NCBI GenBank assembly: GCA_021157815.1
Contig: JAGGVT010000077.1
Location: forward strand, 1 to 17,564
Source: a bacterium
Lineage (GTDB): Bacteria > JAJVIF01 > JAGGVT01
DNA length: 17,564 bases
Direction: 5' to 3'
Part shown: positions 7,203-14,901 of the stretch, piece by piece
Position numbering within the stretch: position 1 is the stretch's first letter
How the letters are laid out: the number at the start of each line of letters is the position of its first letter
Made by a program: the position numbers and the translations under genes
Notes under the pieces: model-generated
Told to the model about the DNA's origin: nothing
The model's database searches: none
What the model saw: only the letters and a program-made list of their open reading frames with translations

Positions 7203-9398
7203 ATGAAAGACGACAGCAACAGAAGACTCGGCACATTTCTCGGAGTTTATACACCGACAGTGCTGACCATTCTTGGCGCGATTATGTACCTCAGGTCGGG
7301 ATGGCTTGTCGGACATCTGGGAATCAGCCATGCCCTGGTTATTGTTGTGATAGCGAACGCAATCACACTTATCACAACGCTGTCATTTTCATCAGTTGCG
7401 ACTAACATTCGAGTCGGAGTGGGGGGAGCGTACTATATAATCTCGCGCAGCCTTGGAATTGAAATAGGCGGCGCGATTGGCTTTCCGCTTTTTCTCTCAC
7501 AGGCATTTTCAGTAACACTGTACGCTTTTGGACTCGCTGAATCGTTGCGGCTTGTAATGCCTGATGTTCCGGTGCAAACCGCCGCGTTTTTAATAATTCT
7601 TGTTGTCGCCGTTCTCTCTTTTATTGGCGCGAGTTATGCATTGAAAGCGCAGATGCCCGTTATGGTTTTCATTGGCGTATCGATTATCGCTCTTGTCGTC
7701 GGAGCGATAATGAAATCATCCGCCACTCAACTGCCGGTTTTTCAACCATCCGGTGAAATAACGTTCTGGTATGGATTCGCGGTTTTCTTCCCGGCGGTTA
7801 CCGGCGTTATGGCTGGATTGGGTTTGTCCGGCGATCTTAAAAATCCGGGACGGTCAATTCCTCTGGGATCGCTTCTTGCCGTAATGACGGGTTTTGTAAT
7901 CTATATGTTTCTTCCTGTTTTTCTTGCTATGGGAGCTAGCCCGGAGGAACTTAGAACCAATCCGATGATATGGGCAAAGATTGCGCCTTTGGGAGTATGG
8001 CTGATACTGCCGGGTTTGTGGGGAGCGATTTTCTCATCCGCAGTAGGTTCCATGCTTGGCGCACCGAGAACTCTTCAGGCTCTTTCCAGGGATGGCCTGT
8101 TGCCGGGATTCCTTCGCGGGAAAAAAGGTGGCATATATGGACTCGCTCCAGGATTTATAATCAGTATTGCGATTGCACTTGCTGCGGTCTTGCTTGGAAA
8201 TCTAAACGCTGTCGCTCCTGTCGCGACAATGTTCTTTCTCACAATATACGGCACATTGAACATAGTCTCCGCGATTGAGACTATAAGCGGAGACACATCA
8301 TGGCGGCCCAAACTCAGAGTGCCGTGGATTATCAGCATGGTTGGCGGTATTGGATGTTTTGTCGCGATGTTCCTTATAAATCCTCTTGTTGGATTAATCG
8401 CAATTCTGGCGGAAATTCTTCTATGGTCATTCTTCTCACGAAGGGAGCGAACAAGGCGATGGGGGGACGCGCGTCGCGGTGTCTTTGAGAGTTTGATAAG
8501 ATGGGCGCTGCTTCGATTGAAAAGCCATCCCATGAGCGCCAGAAACTGGCGGCCGCATGTCCTCGTTTTTGTGTCTGACCCAATAAAACAGATTGACCTT
8601 ATTCGATTTGGCGACTGGTTCAGCCACGGTAGGGGAGTTGTTACGGTATGTGAACTTATTGTCGCTGACCTTCTGAGTGATAATCTTGACCTTATCAACA
8701 AGAGAACTCAAATCCAGAATATAATGGACAAGGAGCATCTTGTTGTATTTGCCGAGGTAAATGTTGTACATGATATTGTCGAGGGAATTACAAATGTCTC
8801 GCAGGCAAACGGAATGGCAGGGTTGCAGAGCAATACCGTAATGCTCGGGTTGCCTAAAAACAGGGAACTTAACGTTGAGTTTCTGCGTGTCATGCGTCGA
8901 TTGGAGCATCTCAAAAAATCATTAATAATCGGGCGAGCGCAATCCGGACATTATTCATCGAAGGATAGTTCGCGTCAAAAGATACTTGTCTGGTGGCGAG
9001 GCATGCAGTATAACGGTGATTTAATGCTGCTTCTTGCATACCTCCTGAAAAAGAATCCTGAATGGCACGGCGCGCGAGTTCAGGTAATGAGCATTGCCCC
9101 CGACCATGTCATGAAAGACAGCATTGAAAGAAATCTTAAAAAAATCATCAGCGAAATTCGAATCGATGCTGAACCGCATGTAATTATCAAGCCGGAGGGG
9201 CAAAGAGTGACTGATTTTATCCATCAGGAAAGCTTGAACGCCGATGCTGTTTTCTTCGGGCTAGCCACTCCTAAAAAGGGTGAGGAGATGGAATACTCAA
9301 AACGGATGGAGGAACTCGCTCGTGAGCTGCCAACTGTCTTTTTTGTGAAAAATTCCAGCATGTTCATTGGTGAACTTCTCAAAAGTGACGAGGAATAG
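7203..9398 (+). CDS. SLC12-type cation-chloride cotransporter (APC superfamily)
   Basis: A 731-aa membrane protein. The N-terminal half (about 1-415) has roughly 12 hydrophobic segments with the CCC/APC hallmarks: PTVLTILGAIMYLRSGWLVG, VGVGGAYYIISRSLG, and FFPAVTGVMAGLGLSGDLKN. The last corresponds to the FFPaaTGimAGaNxSGDL block of NKCC/KCC proteins. The cytosolic C-terminal half resembles the SLC12 regulatory domain (NWRPHVLVFVSDP; later ADAVFFGLATPKKGEE). It would move chloride with K+ and/or Na+; substrate choice cannot be read with confidence. The start MKDDSNRRLGTFLGVYTPTV fits the family. It follows the RelA-SLOG-RyR gene by 92 bases containing a hairpin and no convincing promoter, so read-through from the NUDIX promoter is plausible. 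Confidence 0.88.
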   Translation: MKDDSNRRLGTFLGVYTPTVLTILGAIMYLRSGWLVGHLGISHALVIVVIANAITLITTLSFSSVATNIRVGVGGAYYIISRSLGIEIGGAIGFPLFLSQAFSVTLYAFGLAESLRLVMPDVPVQTAAFLIILVVAVLSFIGASYALKAQMPVMVFIGVSIIALVVGAIMKSSATQLPVFQPSGEITFWYGFAVFFPAVTGVMAGLGLSGDLKNPGRSIPLGSLLAVMTGFVIYMFLPVFLAMGASPEELRTNPMIWAKIAPLGVWLILPGLWGAIFSSAVGSMLGAPRTLQALSRDGLLPGFLRGKKGGIYGLAPGFIISIAIALAAVLLGNLNAVAPVATMFFLTIYGTLNIVSAIETISGDTSWRPKLRVPWIISMVGGIGCFVAMFLINPLVGLIAILAEILLWSFFSRRERTRRWGDARRGVFESLIRWALLRLKSHPMSARNWRPHVLVFVSDPIKQIDLIRFGDWFSHGRGVVTVCELIVADLLSDNLDLINKRTQIQNIMDKEHLVVFAEVNVVHDIVEGITNVSQANGMAGLQSNTVMLGLPKNRELNVEFLRVMRRLEHLKKSLIIGRAQSGHYSSKDSSRQKILVWWRGMQYNGDLMLLLAYLLKKNPEWHGARVQVMSIAPDHVMKDSIERNLKKIISEIRIDAEPHVIIKPEGQRVTDFIHQESLNADAVFFGLATPKKGEEMEYSKRMEELARELPTVFFVKNSSMFIGELLKSDEE

Positions 9399-9477
9399 AA
9401 ATATTATATGGTTGCTCATGGCATCAATTTGATATACGATTATTGGGGAAAATGATATCAATAATACGGAGAATGTA

Positions 9478-9903
9478 ATGAGAATCTTCAGGTTGAAATC
9501 AGGCGATGAAGAAATTGCCATGAATATAGCCAAGAAGTTTAAACATAAAGAACCTGAAAGCCATGAAATCGACAGTTTTCTCGCGGATAAAAATAACATT
9601 ATTTTCGTGGCTAAACTGGAGAATATGACAATCGGATACACGCTCGCTTATCAATTGAGCAGGCTTGATGCCGAGAATCCGATGGTGTTCATTTATGAAA
9701 TCGAGGTGCTTGAAAAGTACAGGCGTAACGATGTCGCACGTTCGATGCTTAACGAACTAAGGAATGAGTTTAATCCGAATCAGTGCAAGAAAATATTTGC
9801 AATCGCTGATATCGATAATGAACCGGCGATTAATCTTTATAAATCAACCGTAGGTACTCGCCACAAAAAGGACTTTGCCTTGTTTGAATGGCTGCTGAGT
9901 TGA
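9478..9903 (+). CDS. GNAT-family N-acetyltransferase, AAC(3)-I-like
   Basis: A 141-aa single GNAT domain that would transfer an acyl group from acyl-CoA to an amine. The order of conserved blocks, FLADKNNIIFVAKLENMTIG, AYQLSRLD, FIYEIEVLEKYRRNDVARSM and ADIDNEPAINLYKSTVGTR, recalls the aminoglycoside 3-N-acetyltransferase I group. I would not claim resistance from this alone. In motif A the usual RRxGxG/A pyrophosphate loop reads RRNDVA: Asp replaces the first glycine and Ala the second, which may weaken CoA binding. GGAGA (9468-9472) lies 5 bases before the ATG. It follows the transporter on the same strand after 79 bases. Confidence 0.82.
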   Translation: MRIFRLKSGDEEIAMNIAKKFKHKEPESHEIDSFLADKNNIIFVAKLENMTIGYTLAYQLSRLDAENPMVFIYEIEVLEKYRRNDVARSMLNELRNEFNPNQCKKIFAIADIDNEPAINLYKSTVGTRHKKDFALFEWLLS

Positions 9904-10055
9904 TTCAATATAGCTTCTGTTCAAATCCAAACGCTCCGATTGTGGAATGTCCTTTTTTTTAGCTTCCAATAGTAAATCCCGTTTTGAATCCGTTCCATTG
10001 TGATTTATAGTTGCTTGTGCATTCTAATTTTGAAATTACACTGGAGGTTAAGATT

Positions 10056-11012
10056 GTGTTTGCTTTTGGACCTGTACCATCAAGAAGATTGGGGCGAAGC
10101 CTCGGCATTAACAACATACCGCCAAAGGTATGTTCGTACGCCTGCATATATTGCCAGGTGGGACAAACAACTGAGATGAAAATTGAGAGGATGAGCTTTT
10201 ACAATCCGCGAGAGATATTCGACAATGTAAAAAACAAGGTGAATGAAGCAGGGATAGCGGGAGAAAAAATTGATTACCTTACTTTCGTCCCAAATGGTGA
10301 AACATCGCTTGATGAAAATCTTGGCGCTGAAATTGGCATGCTTCAGGACCTGAATATCAAGATTGCGATAATCAGTAATGCATCCTTAATCTGGCGCGAT
10401 GATGTCAGGAGTGAATTCAGCAAAGCGGATTGTGTGTCACTGAAAATTGACTCCACAGATGAAGAGACATGGAAACAAATAAACAGGCCTCATGGAAATC
10501 TCAATCTGGAAATGATACTCGATGGAATCCTCGAATTTGCAGCGGATTATAATGGCAGGCTGATTACTGAATCAATGCTTGTAAAAGGTGTTAATGATTC
10601 ATCTGATAATGCTGAAGGTGTGGCGGAATTCCTTAAGAAACTAAACCCCGCATGTTCTTATATCTCCATACCAATCAGGCCGGCATGGGAAAAATCAGTA
10701 CAATTGCCAACGGAAGATATAATAAACATGTTCTACCAGACATTTAAAAGCAGAATTGAAAATGTTGAATATCTGATTGGATATGAGGGTAATGAGTTTG
10801 CATCAACGGGAATAGTTGAGGATGACATTCTCAGCATTACCTCGGTTCATCCGATGCGCGAGGATGCAGTTGCGGAGTTTCTATCAGCCGCAGGTGCCGA
10901 ATGGCATGTGATTTCATCATTAATCGAGCAGGATAAACTGATAGAGACAACATACAACAATCAGAAATTCTATCTGAGGAAAGCGCAAACCAAATTCATT
11001 TCAGAGAATTAA
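10056..11012 (+). CDS. radical SAM protein of the COG0731 (TYW1-related) type
   Basis: A 318-aa radical SAM enzyme. It carries the CX3CX2C cluster motif C26-SYA-C30-IY-C33, which binds the 4Fe-4S centre that cleaves S-adenosylmethionine. The opening FGPVPSRRLGRSLGINNIPP before the cysteines is the hallmark of the COG0731 family, often labelled as wyosine-synthesis related. In bacteria the substrate is generally unknown. The last 70 residues (about from SITSVHPMREDAVAEFLSAA) form a small, winged-helix-like tail. I use the GTG at 10056 because GGAGG at 10043-10047 lies 8 bases before it and the family motif begins two residues later. The end converges on the TauE/SafE gene. Confidence 0.87.
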   Translation: MFAFGPVPSRRLGRSLGINNIPPKVCSYACIYCQVGQTTEMKIERMSFYNPREIFDNVKNKVNEAGIAGEKIDYLTFVPNGETSLDENLGAEIGMLQDLNIKIAIISNASLIWRDDVRSEFSKADCVSLKIDSTDEETWKQINRPHGNLNLEMILDGILEFAADYNGRLITESMLVKGVNDSSDNAEGVAEFLKKLNPACSYISIPIRPAWEKSVQLPTEDIINMFYQTFKSRIENVEYLIGYEGNEFASTGIVEDDILSITSVHPMREDAVAEFLSAAGAEWHVISSLIEQDKLIETTYNNQKFYLRKAQTKFISEN

Positions 11013-11024
11013 TGATTAATTCTC
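11004..11024. repeat. inverted repeat over the radical SAM stop codon
   Basis: GAGAATTAA (11004-11012) and TTAATTCTC (11016-11024) are perfect 9-base arms around TGA. The left arm ends with the radical SAM gene's TAA stop. It lies between convergent genes but has no T run, so a termination role is possible rather than shown. Confidence 0.5.
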
Positions 11025-11058
11025 AAACGTATTGTCGCAGCGTCTGTTTACCACCGCA

Positions 11059-11919
11059 TCACATAATTTTAATCAGCGTCAAAATGCCGAGGAACGCTGT
11101 CATATATCCAATTGATTTACGGATAAGATCAGATGGCAGAATCTTGACAGTCAATGTCGCCAGAGGCACTGACAGCATTGCGCCTATTACAAGCGGAATA
11201 GCAAGATTCCACTGCGGTAAACCGTTGAGGCTGATATAGAGAATAAATCCGACAATGCAGACAATACCCTCTGCAAAAGATGTTATCCCAATCGCGTTTT
11301 TTTCCGGTACGCCGGAAATAATCTGGCCACCTGTAACAAGAGGCCCGTATCCTCCACCGGATATGCCCTTGTTAAACGCGGCGATTGTTCCAAGGGCAAT
11401 TATTTTTTTCAATGAAAATCGTCCAGCGTAACGCTTCCCAAACAGAATGAATACGCCGATAAGAAGAATCATTACTCCAATATAAAGTTTAACATAGAGT
11501 TTCGGCAGGCTGACAGCAATAAGAACAGCGATTACTGTACCCACGATAGAACATGCGGCGAGTACTATCATCGTTTTAAAACTCTTTGTTCCCGGTTTCA
11601 GGTCAACATTTCCAAAACTGTGATGAAGCAGTCCGGCGGATATACCCGATATCGATTCCGACAAAAGCACCGCAGGCACGATATGAAGCGGCGAGAATCC
11701 CATCAGCATTAATAGGGGAGTAAGAGTTGTGCCATAGCCCATTCCCAGCGATGAATCAATGTATTCCGCAAAGAATGACATAACCAGTAAAACGACAAAC
11801 AGGTATTTTGCATCCGGAACAAGGGATTTACTGGCACTGAAAGTAACAATAATCAGCGCAATGCCGGCAAGTGTAATTCCAACTTTCCAAATGGTTCGTA
11901 TGGTTTTTTCACTCAACAT
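11059..11919 (-). CDS. TSUP (TauE/SafE) family membrane permease
   Basis: A 286-aa membrane protein with about eight hydrophobic segments in two related halves. The first half has SSLGMGYGTTLTPLLMLMG, the second NKGISGGGYGPLVTGGQII. This duplicated glycine-rich motif defines TauE/SafE transporters, which export or import small sulfur-containing or organic anions such as sulfite or sulfoacetate. The Rrf2 regulator gene lies directly upstream on the same strand (118-base gap), which suggests sulfur- or Fe-S-linked control. A promoter and a 7-base-arm inverted repeat lie in that gap. The substrate is not readable. The only ribosome-site candidates are TAGG close to the ATG and GAAGGA farther off. 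Confidence 0.88.
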   Translation of the reverse strand: MLSEKTIRTIWKVGITLAGIALIIVTFSASKSLVPDAKYLFVVLLVMSFFAEYIDSSLGMGYGTTLTPLLMLMGFSPLHIVPAVLLSESISGISAGLLHHSFGNVDLKPGTKSFKTMIVLAACSIVGTVIAVLIAVSLPKLYVKLYIGVMILLIGVFILFGKRYAGRFSLKKIIALGTIAAFNKGISGGGYGPLVTGGQIISGVPEKNAIGITSFAEGIVCIVGFILYISLNGLPQWNLAIPLVIGAMLSVPLATLTVKILPSDLIRKSIGYMTAFLGILTLIKIM

Positions 11920-11975
11920 GGCCTATTTCATCCTTCTATTTTAATTATGTGTATTCGTGCATTAAACAAATCCAT

Positions 11976-12015
11976 TATCCCTTAATTCCTATAGCATAAG
12001 AGGGATATAACTCAA
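11976..12015 (-). promoter_or_regulatory. candidate promoter and operator for the TSUP permease
   Basis: On the minus strand TTGAGT (12010-12015) and TATAGG (11988-11993) are 16 bases apart, a modest sigma70 match. TATCCCT (11976-11982) and AGGGATA (12001-12007) are perfect inverted arms 18 bases apart that straddle the -10. One arm resembles the TATCCTA half-site in the Rrf2 gene's own promoter. Confidence 0.4.
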
Positions 12016-12037
12016 AAAAAACTAATTATCACAACAG

Positions 12038-12487
12038 TCATTTTATTTTCTTCTTATTATTTCCCATCGCTTCCACTGTCATCTCAGCAAGCGATTCCTT
12101 ATCGAGAACATCGGAAACATTATCCCGTACTCTGAGCATTAGACGCCTTAACCAGCATGTTTCAAAAGGATAGGGGCAGTCATTATCACGATGCGGCGCT
12201 GTTCGACTCGCGCATGGAATAGGCGCGAGAGGGCCATCGAATGCCCGAATGATATCGCCAAGAGAAATCTCACCAGGAGGTACTCGAAGCAGATATCCGC
12301 CATCCTTGCCGCGTTCACTGATAAGAAATCCGTCCTTTCTGAGCGTTGATAATATCTGTTCAAGATATTTAGCTGAAATATTTTCCTTATCTGCCAGATA
12401 AGCAACGGAAAGCGGTTGCTTACCGTATGACCGTGCAAGGTGCGGAAGAACTCTCATTGCGTATATGCTTTTTTTTGAAAGGAACAT
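12038..12487 (-). CDS. Rrf2-family transcriptional regulator with three cysteines
   Basis: A 149-aa winged-helix regulator. The start MFLSKKSIYAMRVLPHLA and the segments ENISAKYLEQILSTLRKDGF and ERGKDGGYLLRVPPGEISLG are textbook Rrf2 (IscR/NsrR/CymR group). C92, C104 and C111 lie in the position of the Fe-S ligands of IscR, but the spacing C-x11-C-x6-C is wider than the usual three-cysteine motif. An Fe-S or redox-sensing role is likely but unproven. It probably controls itself and the adjacent TSUP permease. A strong promoter and an inverted repeat lie just upstream. The ribosome site is weak (AGAG directly before the ATG). Confidence 0.93.
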   Translation of the reverse strand: MFLSKKSIYAMRVLPHLARSYGKQPLSVAYLADKENISAKYLEQILSTLRKDGFLISERGKDGGYLLRVPPGEISLGDIIRAFDGPLAPIPCASRTAPHRDNDCPYPFETCWLRRLMLRVRDNVSDVLDKESLAEMTVEAMGNNKKKIK

Positions 12488-12501
12488 CTCTATATAATAT
12501 A

Positions 12502-12550
12502 TATCCTATCAGACTAGTAGTATATTACCACCATTTGTGTATTTTGTCAA
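12502..12550 (-). promoter_or_regulatory. sigma70 promoter with overlapping Rrf2-type operator
   Basis: On the minus strand a perfect TTGACA (12545-12550) is followed after 17 bases by TAATAT (12522-12527). TATCCTA (12502-12508) and TAGTATA (12518-12524) form an imperfect inverted repeat (6 of 7 positions) with a 9-base spacer, overlapping the -10 and the expected start of transcription. Size and position fit repression by the Rrf2 product, hence autoregulation. Confidence 0.6.
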
Positions 12551-12613
12551 TTTGTTTATTAAAATATTGTGAGACCTCTGAAGAGGGAAGAAATGTGTTA
12601 TCTTTTATTCGCG

Positions 12614-12650
12614 AAAAGAATGGATTCCGGGTCAAGCCCGGAATGACAAT
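12614..12650 (+). repeat. 37-bp palindromic repeat, left arm
   Basis: This contains ATTCCGGG-TCAAG-CCCGGAAT, an 8-bp stem with a 5-base loop. The 37 bases are a perfect reverse complement of 12978-13014. Related copies lie at 17421-17454 and, diverged, at 17464-17564. Similar intergenic palindromes are common in many bacteria. Confidence 0.92.
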
Positions 12651-12657
12651 AGCTCTC

Positions 12658-12963
12658 GTAGTAACAATGACTCAGTAGTGATGATGACTCAGTAGTAACA
12701 ATGACTCAGTAGTAACAATGACTCAGTAGTGATGATGACTCAGTAGTGACAATGACTTAGTAGTGACGATGACTCAGTAGTGATGATGACTCAGTAGTGA
12801 TGATGACTCAGTAGTGATGATGACTCAGTAGTAACAATGACTCAGTAGTGACAATGACTTAGTAGTGACGATGACTCAGTAGTGACAATGACTCAGTAGT
12901 GACAATGACTCAGTAGTGACAATGACTTAGTAGTGACAATGACTTAGTAGTGACGATGACTCC
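12658..12963. repeat. 17-bp tandem array, 18 units
   Basis: Eighteen units run in perfect phase with consensus GTAGTRAYRATGACTYA. Variation is limited to a few positions: inner AACAA, GATGA, GACAA or GACGA, and the end CTCA or CTTA, with CTCC in the last unit. Units 6-7 and 12-13 repeat the same variant pair, so local block duplication has occurred. There are no unique spacers, so it is not CRISPR. Each unit holds TAG/TGA or TAA stops, and none of it is likely coding. Confidence 0.95.
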
Positions 12964-12977
12964 CAGAATGGCACAAG

Positions 12978-13014
12978 ATTGTCATTCCGGGCTTGACCCG
13001 GAATCCATTCTTTT
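12978..13014 (-). repeat. 37-bp palindromic repeat, right arm
   Basis: This is a perfect reverse complement of 12614-12650 and contains the same 8-bp-stem hairpin. Together the arms bracket the 17-bp array as a 327-base loop. It ends 67 bases before the antiporter start, and no convincing promoter is visible in between. Confidence 0.92.
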
Positions 13015-13081
13015 CTAGAGGTTTTAAGATCAAGATATTAGTTGTTTTTAGCGTTTTAGATTTGATACAAGGCAATCAAAA

Positions 13082-14854
13082 TTGGAAGACCTGATTCTAC
13101 AATCAATAGCGATAAGCGCCATACTCGGTATGGTTGGATTGCTTCTTGGGCGATGTTTCAGGGTTCCTTCACTGCTTTTCCTAATGATACTGGGCATTTT
13201 AGCCGGGCCTACATTCCTTAACTGGATTCAGCCTGCCGCTCTCGAAGGAATCATGATGCCGTTTATCGAGATTGCAGTGGCGATTATTATCTTTGAGGCT
13301 GGTCTCGCTCTTCCAATTTCAGGTCTGAAAGCTAATTCACTCGCAATCAATCGAATGTTATTTCTTGTACTGCCGTTTACAGGCGTAACGGCGATGTTGG
13401 TTGCGAAAATCTTTGTCGGTTTGCCGTGGGTTTCAGCAGCATTATTTGGCGCGATTATCGTGGTAACAGGGCCGACTGTAATAGGGCCGCTTCTAAGAAA
13501 TGTCGCGCTTAACAAGAGAGTGGACAAATTATTCAGATGGGAATCAGTCTGGGCGGATTGCATAGGTGTCATTCTCGCCGGAGTTGTGCTGGAGGGTATG
13601 TTTGCTCCATCAGAGGTTGGAATACTGCCACTGATATTCGTTAACCGCCTTGCCGCTGGTGTGATTATCGGAATTGTCGCGGGATTCCTGCTGGGAAGAT
13701 TCATCATTCCATGGACAAACAGGATGGGCGATCCCGGCCTTCCGCAAATGCTTGTTTTAGCCAGCGCGATTGGGGTTTTCTTTCTTTCGAACATTGTGTC
13801 TGATTCCTCAGGCGTGGTAGCCGCGGCGGTTGCGGGACTGGTGCTTGCGCGATATCCGCTCAGCGGCCTGGAGGGAATCAAGCATTTCAAGGAACAAATT
13901 ACCAGATTCATTGTTGCGTTTTTGTTTGTGCTGCTGTCAGCGCAGATTGATCTTCGCACACTTGATGCCCCTTGGGTTATTTTGATTGCAGCTGCGGTTG
14001 TTATCATTTTCGTAATAAGACCGGTCGCGGTTTTACTCGCGCTTTGGAAAACGCCGCTTTCATTCGCTGAGCGGTTTTATGTCGGATTAATGGGACCCCG
14101 TGGAATAATCGCGGCAGCAATGGCGTCATATTACAGCTTCGTTCTCGCGGAACCATCAAATGAATCGACTGATATTCTTCTTCTAACTTTCATTGTGATT
14201 TTCATCTCAGGCGGATTCGCATCCCTTTTCGGAAAACCGCTGGCACGTCTGTTGAAAGTCTCGCTTGCGGATACTCGCACGGGAATAATAATCGTGGGAT
14301 ACAGCGAATTTGCGCGGCAGTTTGCTCTGTTGCTGCTTAAGTATGTTCCCGTTGTGGTTGTGGACAGCAATCCGGATAAGTGCAACAGGGCAAAGCGCGA
14401 ATGTGCATGGAGCGTTTGTGAAAACGGCCTGTCAGGCAAAGTGTACGAGGATCTCATGCAGAAAGGATTCCGTCGAGTTCTTGTCCTCACACCGAACGCG
14501 TCGTTAAACAGGCTGATAGCGACTAAAGCGCAGACGCATGTCGGCGCGGATAAAGTCTATGTTTCGGTAGGAACCGCTGAGGAAACCGATAAATCAATCA
14601 AGAAAATGTCTGTTAACATCCTTGCTTTTTCAGCATCCGGTTTTGATATCGCTCTGGCAAACGAGATGATGATTCGCGACTGTGCAAAAATCGACATTGT
14701 TGATATGGCGAATTGTCCCAGCGAGGTGGGAATAGAAACACTCGCGTTTGAAACCCCGGATGGCGGAATTAAAATCGCAAAGGCTGAAAGTGCAAAAACC
14801 GGCAACGCGATATGTTTCATCTTTGACAAGCAAATACCTGTAAACAAGAGTTAA
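13082..14854 (+). CDS. cation/proton antiporter (CPA family) with C-terminal RCK/TrkA-N-like domain
   Basis: A 590-aa membrane protein. Residues 1 to about 390 hold some 11-12 hydrophobic segments with CPA antiporter motifs: FEAGLALPISGL, VVTGPTVIGPLLR, then WESVWADCIGVILAG with the expected acidic pair region, and MGPRGIIAAAMAS. From about residue 400 a Rossmann RCK_N/TrkA-N-like domain begins (TGIIIVGYSEFARQF), where the usual GxGxxG is GYSEFA. It would exchange Na+ or K+ for protons and be gated by a nucleotide ligand. The start is a TTG at 13082 with AAGG about 10 bases upstream. I prefer it because the first transmembrane segment begins immediately; the next ATG would cut that helix. It is the second ion transporter in the window. 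Confidence 0.87.
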   Translation: MEDLILQSIAISAILGMVGLLLGRCFRVPSLLFLMILGILAGPTFLNWIQPAALEGIMMPFIEIAVAIIIFEAGLALPISGLKANSLAINRMLFLVLPFTGVTAMLVAKIFVGLPWVSAALFGAIIVVTGPTVIGPLLRNVALNKRVDKLFRWESVWADCIGVILAGVVLEGMFAPSEVGILPLIFVNRLAAGVIIGIVAGFLLGRFIIPWTNRMGDPGLPQMLVLASAIGVFFLSNIVSDSSGVVAAAVAGLVLARYPLSGLEGIKHFKEQITRFIVAFLFVLLSAQIDLRTLDAPWVILIAAAVVIIFVIRPVAVLLALWKTPLSFAERFYVGLMGPRGIIAAAMASYYSFVLAEPSNESTDILLLTFIVIFISGGFASLFGKPLARLLKVSLADTRTGIIIVGYSEFARQFALLLLKYVPVVVVDSNPDKCNRAKRECAWSVCENGLSGKVYEDLMQKGFRRVLVLTPNASLNRLIATKAQTHVGADKVYVSVGTAEETDKSIKKMSVNILAFSASGFDIALANEMMIRDCAKIDIVDMANCPSEVGIETLAFETPDGGIKIAKAESAKTGNAICFIFDKQIPVNKS

Positions 14855-14901
14855 AACTGGTCTCTGACGGGTAGGCTTTTCCTGGGAGCGCTGGATTCCA
14901 T

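Noticed and set aside
8075-8701. Minus-strand gene opposite the transporter
   Set aside because: It lies within the well-conserved SLC12 coding frame and its translation shows no recognisable motif, only composition mirrored from the other strand.
9940-9970. Rho-independent terminator after the GNAT gene
   Set aside because: There is a T8 run at 9953-9960, but the only stems before it are three base pairs or place the T run in the loop.
12658-12963. CRISPR array
   Set aside because: The 17-bp units are directly adjacent with no unique spacers, and no cas genes are in the window.
13228-14007. Minus-strand gene of 259 codons opposite the antiporter
   Set aside because: It is antisense to conserved antiporter motifs, and its translation is low-complexity with no domain.
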